DNA of 64,000 nt from Lentilactobacillus kribbianus (GCF_013184075.1 NZ_JABEQQ010000001.1:62001-126000), one strand, 5' to 3'. Counted from the stretch's first letter, positions 8,479 through 18,930 are shown. A program made the numbers and translations. Notes: generated by a model from the letters alone, not told the origin.

Positions 8479-10770
8479 TTCCTTTTGTTTATACACTTGT
8501 CTAGGCCGGCTGCCATCTTGAGGTCCGATATAGCCGCGCTGCTCTAATTCATCAATCAAGCGAGCCGCTCGGTTATAACCAATCCGAAAATGACGTTGTA
8601 ATAGTGAGGTGCTTGCTTTTTGTTGGTCCACAACAAAATCAAGGGCATCATCAAATAAATCATCTTCTGATTCTGCTTCATCTTCAGCTTTAATTTCTTC
8701 ATCACTAACCATCATGGTTTCATCATAATCAGCGGTTTGTTGAGCTGTAATAAAGTCCACCACTCTAGCCACATCCTGATCAGAAATAAAGGCCCCTTGT
8801 ACCCGACTAGGAGTATTTTTATCAATTGGTAAGAACAACATATCACCACGACCGAGCAATTTTTCAGCTCCATTTGCATCAATAATAGTACGTGAATCAA
8901 TTCCACTAGACACCGCAAATGCGATTCTAGACGGCACATTAGCTTTGATTAACCCGGTAATAACATCAACAGATGGTCGCTGAGTTGCTAAAATCATATG
9001 AATTCCGGCTGCTCGTCCCATTTGAGCCAAACGAATAATAGCCGCTTCCACATCATTTGACACTGTCATCATTAAATCAGCTAATTCATCAACAATTACC
9101 ACAATATACGGTAATGGTTGAATTTTAACGTCTTGTTCTTCATTATTCTTAGCCGCAAATTCATTGAAGGTACTAATCTTTCGCTGACCATACTTAGCAA
9201 ATAATTCGTAACGTCGTTCCATTTCACTAACGACTTTTTGTAAGGCTCGTGCCGCTTTTTTTGGTTCAGAAACTACCGGACTAAGTAGATGTGGAATTCC
9301 GTTATAAACACCCAATTCCACCTTTTTAGGATCAATTAACATTAATTTAACCTGACTAGGTTTAGCGTTCATTAAGATACTAGTGATTATGCCATTAATT
9401 GAAACCGATTTACCACTACCAGTAGACCCAGCAATTAATAAATGCGGCATTTTAGCCAAATCAGCAGTAATCACATTGCCATTAACGTCCTTACCTAGTG
9501 GTACTTGTAATAAGTGACCTTGATTATCTGGTTGTGATTCAATCACATCCCGAAACGAGACTGTTGCGATATTTTTATTAGGAACTTCAATTCCAATTAA
9601 TGATTTTCCTGGAATCGGTGCTTCAATCCGAATATCCTTGGCCGCTAACGCTAACGCAATATCATCAGCCAGATTAACAATTTTACTAACTTTAACCCCA
9701 ACTGCCGGATGTAGTTCATATTTAGTCACTGACGGTCCCAAACTAACGTGTTTAATTTCCGCCTTCACCCCAAAACTATCTAGTGTTTGTTGTAAAACTT
9801 TGGCATTTTTATCAATCGACTTTAATTCATCTGATTGATCATTTTGAGGAATCGCTGTTAGCAATGATGATGTTGGTAATCGATAATCCTTATCATTAGT
9901 TTGACTAAAACTCATGGGCGTATCCGGTTCAAATGAATGCTCAGCCGTCAAAGGACTCACTTCAGCTTGAACTGGTGGTTGAGGTTTAACTTGATTTTGA
10001 CTGGCAACTGAAATGGATGGTTTAACTTCTTTAGTTTTAGACAATGTTGATTTAGGCTCATTCACTATCTCTGGTGTTTCTGGTATTTCTATTGATTTAG
10101 TTGAAACTGGTTGTGGCTGTTTTTTAGAACGCTTTTGCCATTTGATCAATAATGACTGATAACCACTTAGTATTTTTTTACCTAACCACTGACACGCCGC
10201 AAAAACTTGGTTAACACTGATATTAGCCAAAATCATCAGACCCACTACAATAATCAAGCCAGCCAAAATAAAGGTACCGACTTGACCTAGTAGGGATTCC
10301 ACTACTTGAAATAATCCAGCAGTCAAAACTCCGCCGCCTAAATCAGCATGTAAACCAGCAATGGTCAAATCATCGGCCCATTTTTGCCAGGTAAAATTAA
10401 AGAAATTAACGGGATGATCGCTTACCCTAAATTGTTGTAACGATAATAACAATAAGGTGCCTAATAAAATTAGGCAGCCACTCCCCCACCAGCGAGATTT
10501 AATCGGGTATAGTTTCCCCGTAATTAATAACGTTAGTCCCAGCCCTAATAAACTAGCTAGTCCTACGATAAACAAATTACCAACTAAAAACCGCATCATA
10601 TTGGTAAAAAAGACGCCAATAATACCAGATTGAGCCAATCCCAAAACAGCTACTAAAACGATCAATGCTCCAATAGCATTATTAGTGTAAGTAAATTGAT
10701 TTTTCTTTCGAGTACTTTTTCGTTTTTTACTACTAGTAGTTTTTTTCTTATGAGTTTGGCGCTTAGTCAT
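8476..10770 (-). CDS. ftsK: DNA translocase FtsK/SpoIIIE
   Basis: FtsK pumps chromosomal DNA through the closing septum. The 764 residues start with a Lys/Arg-rich tail (1-27), then membrane helices (about 30-54, 62-84, 97-112, 145-185), a Pro/Ser/Lys-rich linker (about 212-315), the alpha/beta motor domains with Walker A GSTGSGKS (448-455) and Walker [11 protein letters not shown] near 555, and a C-terminal winged-helix gamma domain (about 700-764, ending RPRQVY) that reads KOPS-type polar sequences. GGGAGGAG precedes the ATG. It sits downstream of trmL and rlmA. Confidence 0.95.
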   Translation of the reverse strand: MTKRQTHKKKTTSSKKRKSTRKKNQFTYTNNAIGALIVLVAVLGLAQSGIIGVFFTNMMRFLVGNLFIVGLASLLGLGLTLLITGKLYPIKSRWWGSGCLILLGTLLLLSLQQFRVSDHPVNFFNFTWQKWADDLTIAGLHADLGGGVLTAGLFQVVESLLGQVGTFILAGLIIVVGLMILANISVNQVFAACQWLGKKILSGYQSLLIKWQKRSKKQPQPVSTKSIEIPETPEIVNEPKSTLSKTKEVKPSISVASQNQVKPQPPVQAEVSPLTAEHSFEPDTPMSFSQTNDKDYRLPTSSLLTAIPQNDQSDELKSIDKNAKVLQQTLDSFGVKAEIKHVSLGPSVTKYELHPAVGVKVSKIVNLADDIALALAAKDIRIEAPIPGKSLIGIEVPNKNIATVSFRDVIESQPDNQGHLLQVPLGKDVNGNVITADLAKMPHLLIAGSTGSGKSVSINGIITSILMNAKPSQVKLMLIDPKKVELGVYNGIPHLLSPVVSEPKKAARALQKVVSEMERRYELFAKYGQRKISTFNEFAAKNNEEQDVKIQPLPYIVVIVDELADLMMTVSNDVEAAIIRLAQMGRAAGIHMILATQRPSVDVITGLIKANVPSRIAFAVSSGIDSRTIIDANGAEKLLGRGDMLFLPIDKNTPSRVQGAFISDQDVARVVDFITAQQTADYDETMMVSDEEIKAEDEAESEDDLFDDALDFVVDQQKASTSLLQRHFRIGYNRAARLIDELEQRGYIGPQDGSRPRQVYKQKE

Positions 10771-10788
10771 TTAACTCCTCCCGTTGCA

Positions 10789-11301
10789 TTATTTTAATTT
10801 GTCATTGTCATACAAATGTGACTGTTCCAAATTATTGAAGTTTTGTTGACGTAAAACTTCGTAAATAACAATCGCTGCACTATTAGATAAATTAAGGGCT
10901 CGAATGTGAGAATCGTCTTGCGGAATGCGAATGGCTTTTTCAGCATTCTTACGCATAAATGGTTCAGGTAATCCTGTGGTTTCCTTACCAAACAAGAAAT
11001 AATGATCATTATTATTGTCTGAATAGTCTGGATCTACATAGGTTTTACTAGCAAATTTAGAAACCAAATATAAATGCGTCGGATCGGCAACGGTGGCTAG
11101 AAAATCTGGTAAACTTTTATGGCGATTAATCTGTACTTTATCCCAATAATCTAGCCCAGCTCGTTTTAAATGCTTATCGTCTAAACTAAATCCTAACGGT
11201 TCAATTAAATCTAAAATAGTATCAGTACCGGCACAAGTTCGAGCAATGTTACCAGTATTGGCTGGCATTAGTGGTTCAAATAAAACAATATGGTTACTCA
11301 T
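10789..11301 (-). CDS. trmL: tRNA (cytidine34-2'-O)-methyltransferase TrmL (CspR, SPOUT family)
   Basis: TrmL puts a 2'-O-methyl group on the wobble base of tRNA-Leu isoacceptors. The 170-residue protein has the SpoU/TrmH knotted fold: N-terminal FEPLMPANTGNIARTC (8-23), the central FLFGKETTGLP motif (about 107-117) and the C-terminal IRIPQ...RALNLSNSAAIVIYE motif (about 130-155) that makes the SAM-binding knot. It starts 12 bases after rlmA ends and stops 18 bases before ftsK, so the three may share a transcript. Confidence 0.92.
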   Translation of the reverse strand: MSNHIVLFEPLMPANTGNIARTCAGTDTILDLIEPLGFSLDDKHLKRAGLDYWDKVQINRHKSLPDFLATVADPTHLYLVSKFASKTYVDPDYSDNNNDHYFLFGKETTGLPEPFMRKNAEKAIRIPQDDSHIRALNLSNSAAIVIYEVLRQQNFNNLEQSHLYDNDKLK

Positions 11302-11313
11302 AATTATTCTCCT

Positions 11314-12168
11314 TTAATTTGTAGCAGTTTGAATTAATAGCGTAACTGCCACCGTAATCGATTTTAATGATGCTAATTCAGTTGCACTTACTTCACGTTG
11401 TCCTTGACCCCAATGTAGTGGCGTCATTAATAACAAATTGGCTTGTTGACCAGCTGGAATTGCAAATTGATACTCCAAATCAATTCTTTGATAGTTGGGA
11501 TAATGTTGAGCAAATAAGTCCACTACTTTTTGGTTAGAGTAACTACTATTTTGACTATCACTGGGATAAAGTAAATGCCGTAATTCCATTAAATAATTGC
11601 TATTAGGAACTACTTTGATTAATTTACCTGTCGGTTTCAGCACGCGTTCAAATTCTTTATAAGCTGAGGGTGAAAATAAGTCAAAGATGATATCAAAACT
11701 GTCAGCATTAAACGGCAACGCTGCTAAATCGGCCACACAAAAAAACGATGGTTGCTCTTGATTGTTAGCCAGTTCAATTCCAGGCTTAGAAATATCAAAG
11801 CCTACTCCTGCATCCCGACTATTTCGTAACTGAATTAACTTGTTTAATGGGGTCCCTTCACCACAACCAATATCCAAAATAGTTTGAGATTGATTTGGTA
11901 ATTGCTTCGCTACCGTTTCAATTATTTTATCAAACAGGCCTGCTTGCAAAATTTGTCGTCTAGCTTGCAGCATTGCACCATCATATTCACCAGAAAATTT
12001 TTTGGTTAAAAAGTATAGTGTTCCCTTTTTCGATAGGTCAAATCGATGATTGTTAGGACACACCATACTTCTATCAGCTAAATCAGCAAATGGTTGTTGA
12101 CAAATGGGACATTTAAATAAGTCTAAATGGGCCGTTAAAAATTTTTCAGCCGCTTCAATTTTTTTCAT
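11314..12168 (-). CDS. rlmA: 23S rRNA (guanine-N1)-methyltransferase RlmA
   Basis: RlmA-type enzymes methylate N1 of G745 or G748 in helix 35 of 23S rRNA. I start at the ATG of 12166-12168 because GGAGG lies five bases upstream; an ATG at 12180 overlaps that ribosome site. The 284-residue protein has a zinc finger (Cys20, Cys23, Cys37, His41) followed by a Rossmann methyltransferase domain with the SAM motif ILDIGCGEGTP (97-107). In Gram-positive bacteria the RlmAII branch (G748) is linked to tylosin tolerance; which base is modified here cannot be read from the sequence. Confidence 0.9.
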   Translation of the reverse strand: MKKIEAAEKFLTAHLDLFKCPICQQPFADLADRSMVCPNNHRFDLSKKGTLYFLTKKFSGEYDGAMLQARRQILQAGLFDKIIETVAKQLPNQSQTILDIGCGEGTPLNKLIQLRNSRDAGVGFDISKPGIELANNQEQPSFFCVADLAALPFNADSFDIIFDLFSPSAYKEFERVLKPTGKLIKVVPNSNYLMELRHLLYPSDSQNSSYSNQKVVDLFAQHYPNYQRIDLEYQFAIPAGQQANLLLMTPLHWGQGQREVSATELASLKSITVAVTLLIQTATN

Positions 12169-12191
12169 AAATTCCTCCATAAACGGATTCC

Positions 12192-12229
12192 ATTATATCA
12201 CGTTCATATAGCAAAAATATTGGTATAAT
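12192..12229. promoter_or_regulatory. Divergent extended -10 promoters of rlmA and the LURP-like gene
   Basis: The plus strand has TGGTATAAT at 12221-12229 (extended -10) for the gene at 12257. The minus strand has TGATATAAT with TATAAT at 12192-12197 for rlmA. Neither has a clear -35 box. Confidence 0.55.
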
Positions 12230-12256
12230 AAACACATTACCGCAAAGGAGGCCCCC

Positions 12257-12751
12257 ATGGCAAACAGATATGTGATTAATCTCAACGTTTCATTTAAGGA
12301 TAAATACCAAATTAAAAGTGATGATGGTCAAATCATTAGTCGCATTCATTCTAATAATGGAATTGACTTTTTAAATACTTTCTTAGGGTGGCTTATTGAA
12401 ATTCCCGAAACTTTTACCATTCAGTTGAATAATCAAACATTACAAGTCAAGAGTCGTTTCAAGATTCTTGGTTCTGTCTTTCAGTTATTTTATAATCAAC
12501 AACTAATTGCTACCGTGACCAAAAAACGTGGTAGATCACCATTTTCCATTGTTGTTAATCAACAACCCTACCAGCTGCAGTTGACCTCTAACGGCACTTA
12601 TTTTGCAATTAGTACTTCGGGCCAAAAAATCCTGGTGGCTAAACGCGGTGAGTGGGACTTGGATAAATACTCAGTGGTAATTGATGATCAATTAGATAAT
12701 TTGGTAGGCTTAGGACTGGCTTTAGCCATTCTGAATGGCTTTAAACATTGA
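12257..12751 (+). CDS. LURP-one-related (tubby-like beta-barrel) protein, function unknown
   Basis: A 164-residue soluble protein with alternating short beta-strand blocks: a KYQIKSDDGQIISRI strand pair near 16-30, LQVKSRFKILGSVFQLFYNQQLIATVTKK near 62-90, then FSIVV, YQLQL, and a final helix LVGLGLALAIL (about 149-159). That order (strands, then one hydrophobic C-terminal helix) is what I expect of LOR/YxjI proteins, relatives of scramblase and tubby folds. The match is by pattern, not by a catalytic motif. AAAGGAGG precedes the ATG. It forms its own unit, divergent from rlmA and closed by a bidirectional terminator. Confidence 0.6.
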   Translation: MANRYVINLNVSFKDKYQIKSDDGQIISRIHSNNGIDFLNTFLGWLIEIPETFTIQLNNQTLQVKSRFKILGSVFQLFYNQQLIATVTKKRGRSPFSIVVNQQPYQLQLTSNGTYFAISTSGQKILVAKRGEWDLDKYSVVIDDQLDNLVGLGLALAILNGFKH

Positions 12752-12762
12752 TTACTACAACG

Positions 12763-12804
12763 AAAAACTGCTAACTAGTTTATCGACTAATTAGCAGTTT
12801 TTTA
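12763..12804. terminator. Bidirectional terminator (LURP-like gene / rluD-like gene)
   Basis: AAAACTGCTAA-ctAGT / ACT-aaTTAGCAGTTTT forms a stem around a short loop at 12763-12804, with A-run before and T-run after, so it serves the two convergent genes. Confidence 0.8.
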
Positions 12805-12806
12805 TT

Positions 12807-13697
12807 TTAATCAGCTCGTTGAATGATGGCCTGCATATCAACAGGTAGGGCTGTTTGACATTCAATCACTTTTTGATTAAATGGATCATAAAAACGAACT
12901 TGATAGCAGTGAAGTGCTTGCCGTTTCATGCGATAATCGTCCGGATTATACAACCAATCGCCCAGTAACGGATGTTTCAAAAAAGTAAAATGCACCCTAA
13001 TTTGATGAGTTCGTCCCGTATGTAATCTCACTCTAACCAAATTAAAATGCCGCCACTGTTTAATTAGCCAAAATTCAGTTCGAGCCATTTTACCATTATC
13101 CGTAACTTGGCGTTTGACAAATGAATCGTAAGTCCGACCAATGGGGAGATCAATTTCGGCATGATCACTTTGAATAGTTCCCGCCGTTAATGCCAAGTAA
13201 TCTTTTTGAATACTATGATCTTTGAGCTGCTTGTCTAACACTGAATGAGCCATATGGTGTTTAGCAAAAATCACTAACCCGCTAGTATCGCGATCCAATC
13301 TAGTAACAATATGCACCTTTTGATTAGCATAGCCTTGCCGTACATAGTATCCCTTTACTCGGTTAACCAAGGAATTATGACCGTAAATATGCGATGGTAC
13401 CGATGCTACTCCTGCTGGTTTATTGACTATCAAAAAATTAGCATCCTCATAGACAATATCAATGGGATCGTTATCAACAGGTACATGATCGTTGCCAGGT
13501 TCTGCGGGCAAGACCACCATTACTTTATCGCCTTGCCGTACCATAAAATTAGTTAATTCCGGTTGCCCATTAACTTCAATTTGACCACCGTGAAATTTAA
13601 TTTGCTTTAATAAAGTTCGGGTGATTCCTTGTCCCATTAAAAACGTGCGTAATTTTTGTGGACTTTCACTCATTACTTGCCAATTAAATTGAGTCAT
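12807..13697 (-). CDS. RluA/RluD-family pseudouridine synthase (YjbO-like)
   Basis: Converts uridine to pseudouridine in rRNA or tRNA. I start at the ATG of 13695-13697 ([12 protein letters not shown]), with GGAG six bases upstream inside the end of nadK; an upstream in-frame start at 13814 would put 39 unrelated residues in front. The 296-residue protein has an S4-like RNA-binding segment (about 14-60) and the catalytic domain with RLDRDTSG (133-140), Asp135 being the catalytic residue, then [11 protein letters not shown]. The order relQ-nadK-synthase equals B. subtilis yjbM-yjbN-yjbO. The target base is unknown. Confidence 0.9.
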   Translation of the reverse strand: MTQFNWQVMSESPQKLRTFLMGQGITRTLLKQIKFHGGQIEVNGQPELTNFMVRQGDKVMVVLPAEPGNDHVPVDNDPIDIVYEDANFLIVNKPAGVASVPSHIYGHNSLVNRVKGYYVRQGYANQKVHIVTRLDRDTSGLVIFAKHHMAHSVLDKQLKDHSIQKDYLALTAGTIQSDHAEIDLPIGRTYDSFVKRQVTDNGKMARTEFWLIKQWRHFNLVRVRLHTGRTHQIRVHFTFLKHPLLGDWLYNPDDYRMKRQALHCYQVRFYDPFNQKVIECQTALPVDMQAIIQRAD

Positions 13698-14496
13698 CTT
13701 GAACTCCAATAAATGCGTTATTGACCCGTTGCCAAAAATGGGTGTGACGATATTGAGCAAAAGCCACTCGTTTTTCAGCAATTTTATATTCAATACTCTT
13801 GATCGGTCGACCACTTCTCACCTGTTGATCACAAGTAAGGACAGCTTTCTTATGAATATCAGGAATAATTTTCACCCATTCATCTGGTGAAATAATTAGC
13901 GGTGACCCCAGCGTCCGAAAAACACGGTTATTAATCGACGCAATTTCTGAAACTTGCAGTGCCTTTAAGGATGGATTGATAATGGCACCACCAACTGACT
14001 TATTATACGCCGTTGAACCGCTAGGAGTGGAAATGCACAAGCCATCCCCTCGAAAACTTTCAAATTTTTGATCCTTAATATAAACATCAGCAGTAAGTGT
14101 GCCAGATATTTCTTTGATAGTAGATTCATTTAAGGCTAAAACTACGTCCGTATCATCACCATCTAAGTACTTAGTGGTAATTTCTAATAATGGGTACGTT
14201 TCGCTTTGACCATTATCATTTTCCAAACTATTAATTAACTCATCAACTTCATAATCTCGCCAATCGGTATAAAACCCTAAGTGTCCCGTATGGATTCCCA
14301 CCAATCGAACCTGATCAATAATTTCGATATAATGATGAAAAGCTGATAAAAGAGTGCCATCTCCCCCTACTGAAATTACAATATCTGGACTTAGATCATC
14401 TATTTCTAATCGCTGAGATTGTTCAATTCTTTGCTTGAGTTTTACTGATACTCGCTTTGAAAGCTCGCCAGAATTACTATAAATGGCAATTTTCAT
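13684..14496 (-). CDS. nadK: NAD kinase
   Basis: Phosphorylates NAD to NADP with ATP or polyphosphate; the only route to NADP. The 270-residue length is normal for Firmicutes. GGDGT (44-48), the phosphate-donor loop, is present, followed by [10 protein letters not shown] and the NE-S and [12 protein letters not shown]-type segments that hold NAD (LNEST near 122, [13 protein letters not shown] near 157-170). It overlaps the downstream synthase by 14 bases and follows relQ by 23, so the three are one operon. Confidence 0.96.
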   Translation of the reverse strand: MKIAIYSNSGELSKRVSVKLKQRIEQSQRLEIDDLSPDIVISVGGDGTLLSAFHHYIEIIDQVRLVGIHTGHLGFYTDWRDYEVDELINSLENDNGQSETYPLLEITTKYLDGDDTDVVLALNESTIKEISGTLTADVYIKDQKFESFRGDGLCISTPSGSTAYNKSVGGAIINPSLKALQVSEIASINNRVFRTLGSPLIISPDEWVKIIPDIHKKAVLTCDQQVRSGRPIKSIEYKIAEKRVAFAQYRHTHFWQRVNNAFIGVQDDSI

Positions 14497-14519
14497 TAGT
14501 TAAATGACCTTTCTGTAAA

Positions 14520-15140
14520 CTATTTTTCTGGTAAATATTCTTCATGATTAGTTTCTTGCAATTCATTTCTGATAGCTGACATTTCTTCATCCAATTTAAA
14601 GGCTGCTTCAGCTGAACGTCTAAGTCTTTCCGATAATTCTTCTGGAAATTCACCCGAATACTTATAATTTAGTGAATGCTCCACAGTCGCCCAAAAATTC
14701 ATCGCTAAGGTCCGCACCTGAATTTCGGCTTTGATTATTTTTTTACCATCCAACATTTGAATTGGATATTCAAAAACAATATGATATGAGCGGTAACCAC
14801 TCGGCTTTTTATTGTGAACGTAATCGCGTTCTTCTAAAATGTTAATGTCCGTTCGTTTTCTTAACAAATCTACAACTTGGTAAATATCGTCGACAAATTG
14901 ACACATAATTCGTAATCCGGCAATATCTTCCATATCCAATTCCAATCGTTCTGGTTGAATATGGCGTCTAACCATTTTTTCTTCAATACTGCTAACTGGT
15001 TTTACTCGTCCAGTCACAAATTCAATGGGGCTACGGCCTTCAGTTTTTAAAAACTGGGCACGTATACCACGCAACTTCACTTTCATTTCATCCACAGCTT
15101 GCGTGTATGGAATTAAAAGTTTATCCCAATCTCGTCTCAA
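14520..15140 (-). CDS. relQ: Small alarmone synthetase RelQ (GTP pyrophosphokinase)
   Basis: Makes (p)ppGpp from ATP and GTP/GDP; the small tetrameric type lacks a hydrolase domain and the ACT/TGS regulatory domains. The 206 residues include the RelA/SpoT synthetase core: GRVKPVSSIEEKM (45-57), EDIAGLRIMCQFVDDIY (71-87), YRSYHIVFEYP and EIQVRTLAMNFWATVEHSLNYK. Translation probably starts at TTG (15138-15140) behind GGAAGTGA, as no ATG fits. First gene of the relQ-nadK-synthase operon, divergent from the SpxH-like gene. Confidence 0.95.
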   Translation of the reverse strand: MRRDWDKLLIPYTQAVDEMKVKLRGIRAQFLKTEGRSPIEFVTGRVKPVSSIEEKMVRRHIQPERLELDMEDIAGLRIMCQFVDDIYQVVDLLRKRTDINILEERDYVHNKKPSGYRSYHIVFEYPIQMLDGKKIIKAEIQVRTLAMNFWATVEHSLNYKYSGEFPEELSERLRRSAEAAFKLDEEMSAIRNELQETNHEEYLPEK

Positions 15141-15309
15141 TTTATCACTTCCATCTATTTTAAGTATTAACGGCTACATTCAATGTTACATTTTACCACA
15201 ATCATTAATGATAACGGTTCCTAGGCAAAGAAATTGTAATTTCTTGAAAATTTGCTATCCTTGTTGTGGTAGATAAAACGCACGGGAATACAAAACGGAG
15301 GCAGTTTAC

Positions 15310-15933
15310 GTGATTTTAGAACTTTATTTATTCATCGACCCACTAAGCAATCGTTGTTATGATGCTGAACAAACAATTGAAAAGGTTGCTGCCAACTTGG
15401 ATGCCAAGGTCGCAATTCACTTTATCCCAATGCTAAACATTAAAATTCTTCACGAATTCAGTCAAAAGCACCCCAATATCGCTAATAACAAGGACCTTCA
15501 TTATAATATAATTTCAGATTACATGGCCGCCTCTTTTCAAGGGAAAAAAATTGGCCGCGTATTTTTAGAAAATTTGCAAACAGCAATTATAAAAGACAAT
15601 ACCCCCTATTGCGATAACTTAGTTCAACAAATTGCATTGAATTCAGGTTTAGATTTAGAAATGTTCGCAGAAGATCGTCATTCTTCACTAGCTAGAAAAA
15701 CTTTCCTTCATGATCAACAAACTGTTCATCGCTTCAATATTAAGGAACCAGCATCCGTCCTAGTTTTTTGTTCTGCTATTGAAGATCATGGCTTATTGTT
15801 AAAAGAGTTTGATTATGACTCATTAATCAACCTTGTTCGTTACACAGCTAAAACTAAAAATAGTCTTTTACAAGATGATCATAAGTTAGCTCGTTTAAAC
15901 CAAATAGCTGGTAGTAATGCTAAATTAATTTAA
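15310..15933 (+). CDS. DsbA-like adaptor of the YjbH/SpxH family
   Basis: In B. subtilis YjbH (SpxH) delivers Spx to ClpXP for degradation. This 207-residue protein begins at GTG (15310-15312) behind GGAGGC with MILELYLFIDPLSNRCYDAE; the FIDPLSNRC segment takes the place of the thioredoxin CxxC motif and keeps only one cysteine, so a redox role is unlikely. A helical middle and a terminal VLVF...YDSLINLVRY part fit the DsbA-like fold. The gene is divergent from relQ and lies in the same block as spx and mecA, supporting an adaptor role by context. Confidence 0.8.
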   Translation: MILELYLFIDPLSNRCYDAEQTIEKVAANLDAKVAIHFIPMLNIKILHEFSQKHPNIANNKDLHYNIISDYMAASFQGKKIGRVFLENLQTAIIKDNTPYCDNLVQQIALNSGLDLEMFAEDRHSSLARKTFLHDQQTVHRFNIKEPASVLVFCSAIEDHGLLLKEFDYDSLINLVRYTAKTKNSLLQDDHKLARLNQIAGSNAKLI

Positions 15934-15966
15934 AAAGGGACCCCGATAAAGGGGCCCTTTTTTATT
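15931..15966. terminator. Bidirectional terminator (SpxH-like gene / pepF)
   Basis: AAAGGG-a-CCCC / GGGG-CCCTTT hairpin with a GATAAA loop at 15935-15960, A-run before and T-run after. It separates two convergent genes. Confidence 0.85.
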
Positions 15967-17763
15967 TTACGCAAAAAGTTGTTCAAATTGGTCTAGTCGT
16001 TGGTTGAAAATTGAAAAGGCCTGTTCAAGGTATTCCGCGTTTGTCATATCAATTCCCGTTTGCTGCATTACTTTAATTGGTTGATCCGAACTACCTGCTT
16101 TTAAGAAATTTAGATATTTAGTTAAACCAGCTGGTCCTTGTTGAATGTTTTCGGCCAAAGTAGTGGCTGCCGCAAAGCCCGTAGCATATTGGTAAACGTA
16201 AAAATCATAATAAAAATGCGGAATACGGGACCACTCTAAACTAATTTGTGGATCAGAAACCACGTTATCTCCATAATATTTTTGATTGATTTTTAAATAT
16301 TGCTGGTTCATGTAATCGGCCGTTAGTGGTTGACCATTTGCATCAGCTTGATGAATTAATGCCTCAAATTCTGCAAATTGAGTTTGCCGATAAACCGTTC
16401 CTTTAAAACTATCTAAATAATAATTGAGAATGTATTTTTGCATATTTTTATCGTCTTTAAATTGTTCTAACAAATAATCAGTTAACAAATTTTCATTAGT
16501 TGTCGAGGCAATTTCAGCAACAAAAATTGAATAATCACCATATTGGTAAGGCTGATTGTGATGAGAATAATAGCTATGCATGCTATGTCCAGTTTCATGA
16601 ACTAACGTATACAAATTATCTAAGTTATCCTGCCAGTTTAACAAGATATATGGATTAGTGTCGTACGTACCAGAAGAATAGCCCCCACTGCGCTTAAATT
16701 GGTTCTCCATCACATCAATCCAGCGCTGTTCGAACTCTTCTTCTACATGTTGTAAATAATCTGGTCCCATTACCGATAAAGCTTTTAAACTAATTTCTTT
16801 AGCTTTGTCAAAGGTAATTTTAGGACTAGTTGTATCTAGTAACGGAGTATATAAATCATACATATGCAATTCTGGTACTGCCAAAATCTTTTTTCTGAGT
16901 CCCACGTAGCGGTGAAGTAAGTCTAGATGTTTATTTACCTGCTCAATCAAAGTTTGGCAAACCGTTACTGGAATTTCATTTTCGTCCAATGCTGCTTCTA
17001 ATGCTGTCTCATAGTGTCGTAACTTAGCATTAATATTATGACCTTTAGTAGTTGTACTAAGCGTTGTAGCTAAAGTATGCTGAAATTGTTGGTAAACCGA
17101 ATATAATTTTTCGAAAGCTTCTTGACGAACATCACGCTTTTTGGATTCCAATAATATACTGTAAACTCCTTGCGATAATTGGACCTTTTCCCCCTGATCA
17201 TTAGTGACAACCGGAAATTTTAAGTCAGTATCATCTAAAATATCAAACGTTTTAGCACTAGCGTCAAAAATATCACCCACACTAGCTAATATCGCCTCTA
17301 CTTCTGGACTTAAAATGTGATTTCGTTTTTCAAAAATAATATCAAAAAAACGGTGGTAATTATCTAGTTGTGGTTCTACTTGATAAAAAGTAGCCATTTG
17401 ATTAGTAGTAATCTGTAAAACTGCTGGTTCAAACCACGCTACTTGTTCAGAAAATTTCGTTAATAACGTCTCGGTCCGTTCTAGCCTAGTCTGTGATCGA
17501 CTATTACTAGTGTCTTGATCATTATATAATTGCGCATAAACTGCCAATTTTTCTACTAAACGACTAGCTGCTAAGATACTGGTTACCGATTTAAGTAAGG
17601 TTTTAGCATCCGCAAATTCAGTCTTTTTAATTGATTTAACTAATTTTTCAGCGGTTTCATAAGCCGCTTGATACTCCACATCAGAAGCAAAAATAGTCGT
17701 TAAATCCCAGGTTAACTCGGTCGGAATTTCGGCTCTTATTGGTACTTGTTTAATTTCACTCAT
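15967..17763 (-). CDS. pepF: Oligoendopeptidase F
   Basis: A cytoplasmic M3 zinc metallopeptidase that cuts oligopeptides of about 7-17 residues. The 598-residue length is typical. The zinc motif HETGH (389-393, ligands His389 and His393, catalytic Glu390) is intact, with the downstream YQYGDYSIFVAEIASTTNE segment supplying the third ligand. No signal peptide. Its ATG overlaps the coiA stop as ATGA, a coupling seen in many lactobacilli and bacilli. Known roles are peptide turnover and, in B. subtilis, an effect on sporulation peptides. Confidence 0.96.
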   Translation of the reverse strand: MSEIKQVPIRAEIPTELTWDLTTIFASDVEYQAAYETAEKLVKSIKKTEFADAKTLLKSVTSILAASRLVEKLAVYAQLYNDQDTSNSRSQTRLERTETLLTKFSEQVAWFEPAVLQITTNQMATFYQVEPQLDNYHRFFDIIFEKRNHILSPEVEAILASVGDIFDASAKTFDILDDTDLKFPVVTNDQGEKVQLSQGVYSILLESKKRDVRQEAFEKLYSVYQQFQHTLATTLSTTTKGHNINAKLRHYETALEAALDENEIPVTVCQTLIEQVNKHLDLLHRYVGLRKKILAVPELHMYDLYTPLLDTTSPKITFDKAKEISLKALSVMGPDYLQHVEEEFEQRWIDVMENQFKRSGGYSSGTYDTNPYILLNWQDNLDNLYTLVHETGHSMHSYYSHHNQPYQYGDYSIFVAEIASTTNENLLTDYLLEQFKDDKNMQKYILNYYLDSFKGTVYRQTQFAEFEALIHQADANGQPLTADYMNQQYLKINQKYYGDNVVSDPQISLEWSRIPHFYYDFYVYQYATGFAAATTLAENIQQGPAGLTKYLNFLKAGSSDQPIKVMQQTGIDMTNAEYLEQAFSIFNQRLDQFEQLFA

Positions 17764-18863
17764 TTAAGATACTCCTTTTCACACCCCAGTTTGTGTTCCA
17801 AGTCTGGATACCAAACCGGCTTTCTTATGATTATTAGCTTATCATAAAATAGTCGTAAATAACCGAATTGAGCCAGCTCCTTAATGTAATTCCAAAAAAG
17901 GATTCTTTGAAAATCAGGAATTACTTCTATTTGCACAAAATCTAACGCATACTTGTTAATTAATTGATTATAAATGGCCTTTAAATCGGTTATTTTTAAG
18001 TTGGATCTTGGTGAATCAAATAATTGAATTAGCAACCAAATTCGCCATTGTAGGCTTTTTTTGCCATAGATGGGTATTTGAGTGCTTTTACAATGACAAA
18101 TCCAGGGACACCCTATTAAATTTTTACGAGCCAAATAACAGGTAGTTAATAGTTCCTTACAGTTAATTTGACCACGAACAATTTGTTGTTGCATTCGTTT
18201 TAGTTGTTGCACCTGTTGATTTAAAGGGATCGTAGTTAAATAATTAGGTTGCCAATCTTTAATTAATTTTTGCCATTCTTGCAGACTTTTAAAAACGGAT
18301 TGTTGCCAATAATATTTACCAGCTTTCTCAACAATTGAATGTCTTAAAATAAATCGGTTTGCCATACTATCATAATAAAGAATATAAAATCCCAGCTTGC
18401 TATGATATCGTCCAAATTTGCTCACTAAACTGTCATCTATTCGATGTTTTAGGTACGGATTACCCAAAATCCAATAAACTTGATAATTCACCATTTTGTA
18501 GCCGTTATGACGCTGTTGCAACCGTTGTAAACTAATTGGACTACATTGATACTCCACGATAATTTGTTGCTTGGTTAAACACAAATCGGCGCGTTGCTTA
18601 ATACTAATAAAATAGTGTTCTAATTGTACTGGTTGTTTACTTACCGCCAATATCTTTTTTAATGCTATTTTGCCAGCTAAATGAATTTGGCTTTCGTTTT
18701 CCGAAGCGGTTTGACAACCACCCCACCGATGAGCAAAATGAGAAATCTTTTGCAATCCCCGTTTTAAAATTACCTTTTGCTGACACCCCGGACAAACGTA
18801 CTGGTTGTTCCTACTTGCATGATTAGCTTCGACTAATTTATTCTCATCTTGGGCAATTAACAA
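17760..18863 (-). CDS. coiA: Competence protein CoiA (predicted nuclease-like)
   Basis: CoiA is needed for natural transformation in streptococci, acting in recombination of taken-up DNA. The 367-residue protein opens with an N-terminal zinc-binding domain (Cys24-Pro-Gly-Cys27, then HFAHR near 43) followed by a restriction-endonuclease-like region (DLCLTKQQIIVEYQCSPIS near 112-130, with the D...E-x-Q core) and a helical C-terminus. Start is probably TTG (18861-18863) behind GAGGTG. It sits between mecA and pepF. Presence does not prove competence, since many lactobacilli keep coiA. Confidence 0.9.
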   Translation of the reverse strand: MLIAQDENKLVEANHASRNNQYVCPGCQQKVILKRGLQKISHFAHRWGGCQTASENESQIHLAGKIALKKILAVSKQPVQLEHYFISIKQRADLCLTKQQIIVEYQCSPISLQRLQQRHNGYKMVNYQVYWILGNPYLKHRIDDSLVSKFGRYHSKLGFYILYYDSMANRFILRHSIVEKAGKYYWQQSVFKSLQEWQKLIKDWQPNYLTTIPLNQQVQQLKRMQQQIVRGQINCKELLTTCYLARKNLIGCPWICHCKSTQIPIYGKKSLQWRIWLLIQLFDSPRSNLKITDLKAIYNQLINKYALDFVQIEVIPDFQRILFWNYIKELAQFGYLRLFYDKLIIIRKPVWYPDLEHKLGCEKEYLK

Positions 18864-18891
18864 TATTTTTCACCTCAAGAATAAATACGAA

Positions 18892-18928
18892 AAAAGTGTT
18901 GAAATTAATTGTTAATTTCAACACTTTT
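18892..18928. terminator. Terminator after mecA
   Basis: A perfect 17-bp stem, AAAAGTGTTGAAATTAA with its reverse complement, around a TTG loop. Placed to end mecA on the minus strand before coiA starts. Confidence 0.85.
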
Positions 18929-18930
18929 GA

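Noticed and set aside
8712-8939. 75-codon frame inside ftsK on the same strand
   Set aside because: Alternate frame of a clear gene, no start signal.
13698-13814. 39-residue N-terminal extension of the pseudouridine synthase
   Set aside because: Encoded within nadK in another frame, unlike the family, and a good ribosome site precedes the ATG at 13697.
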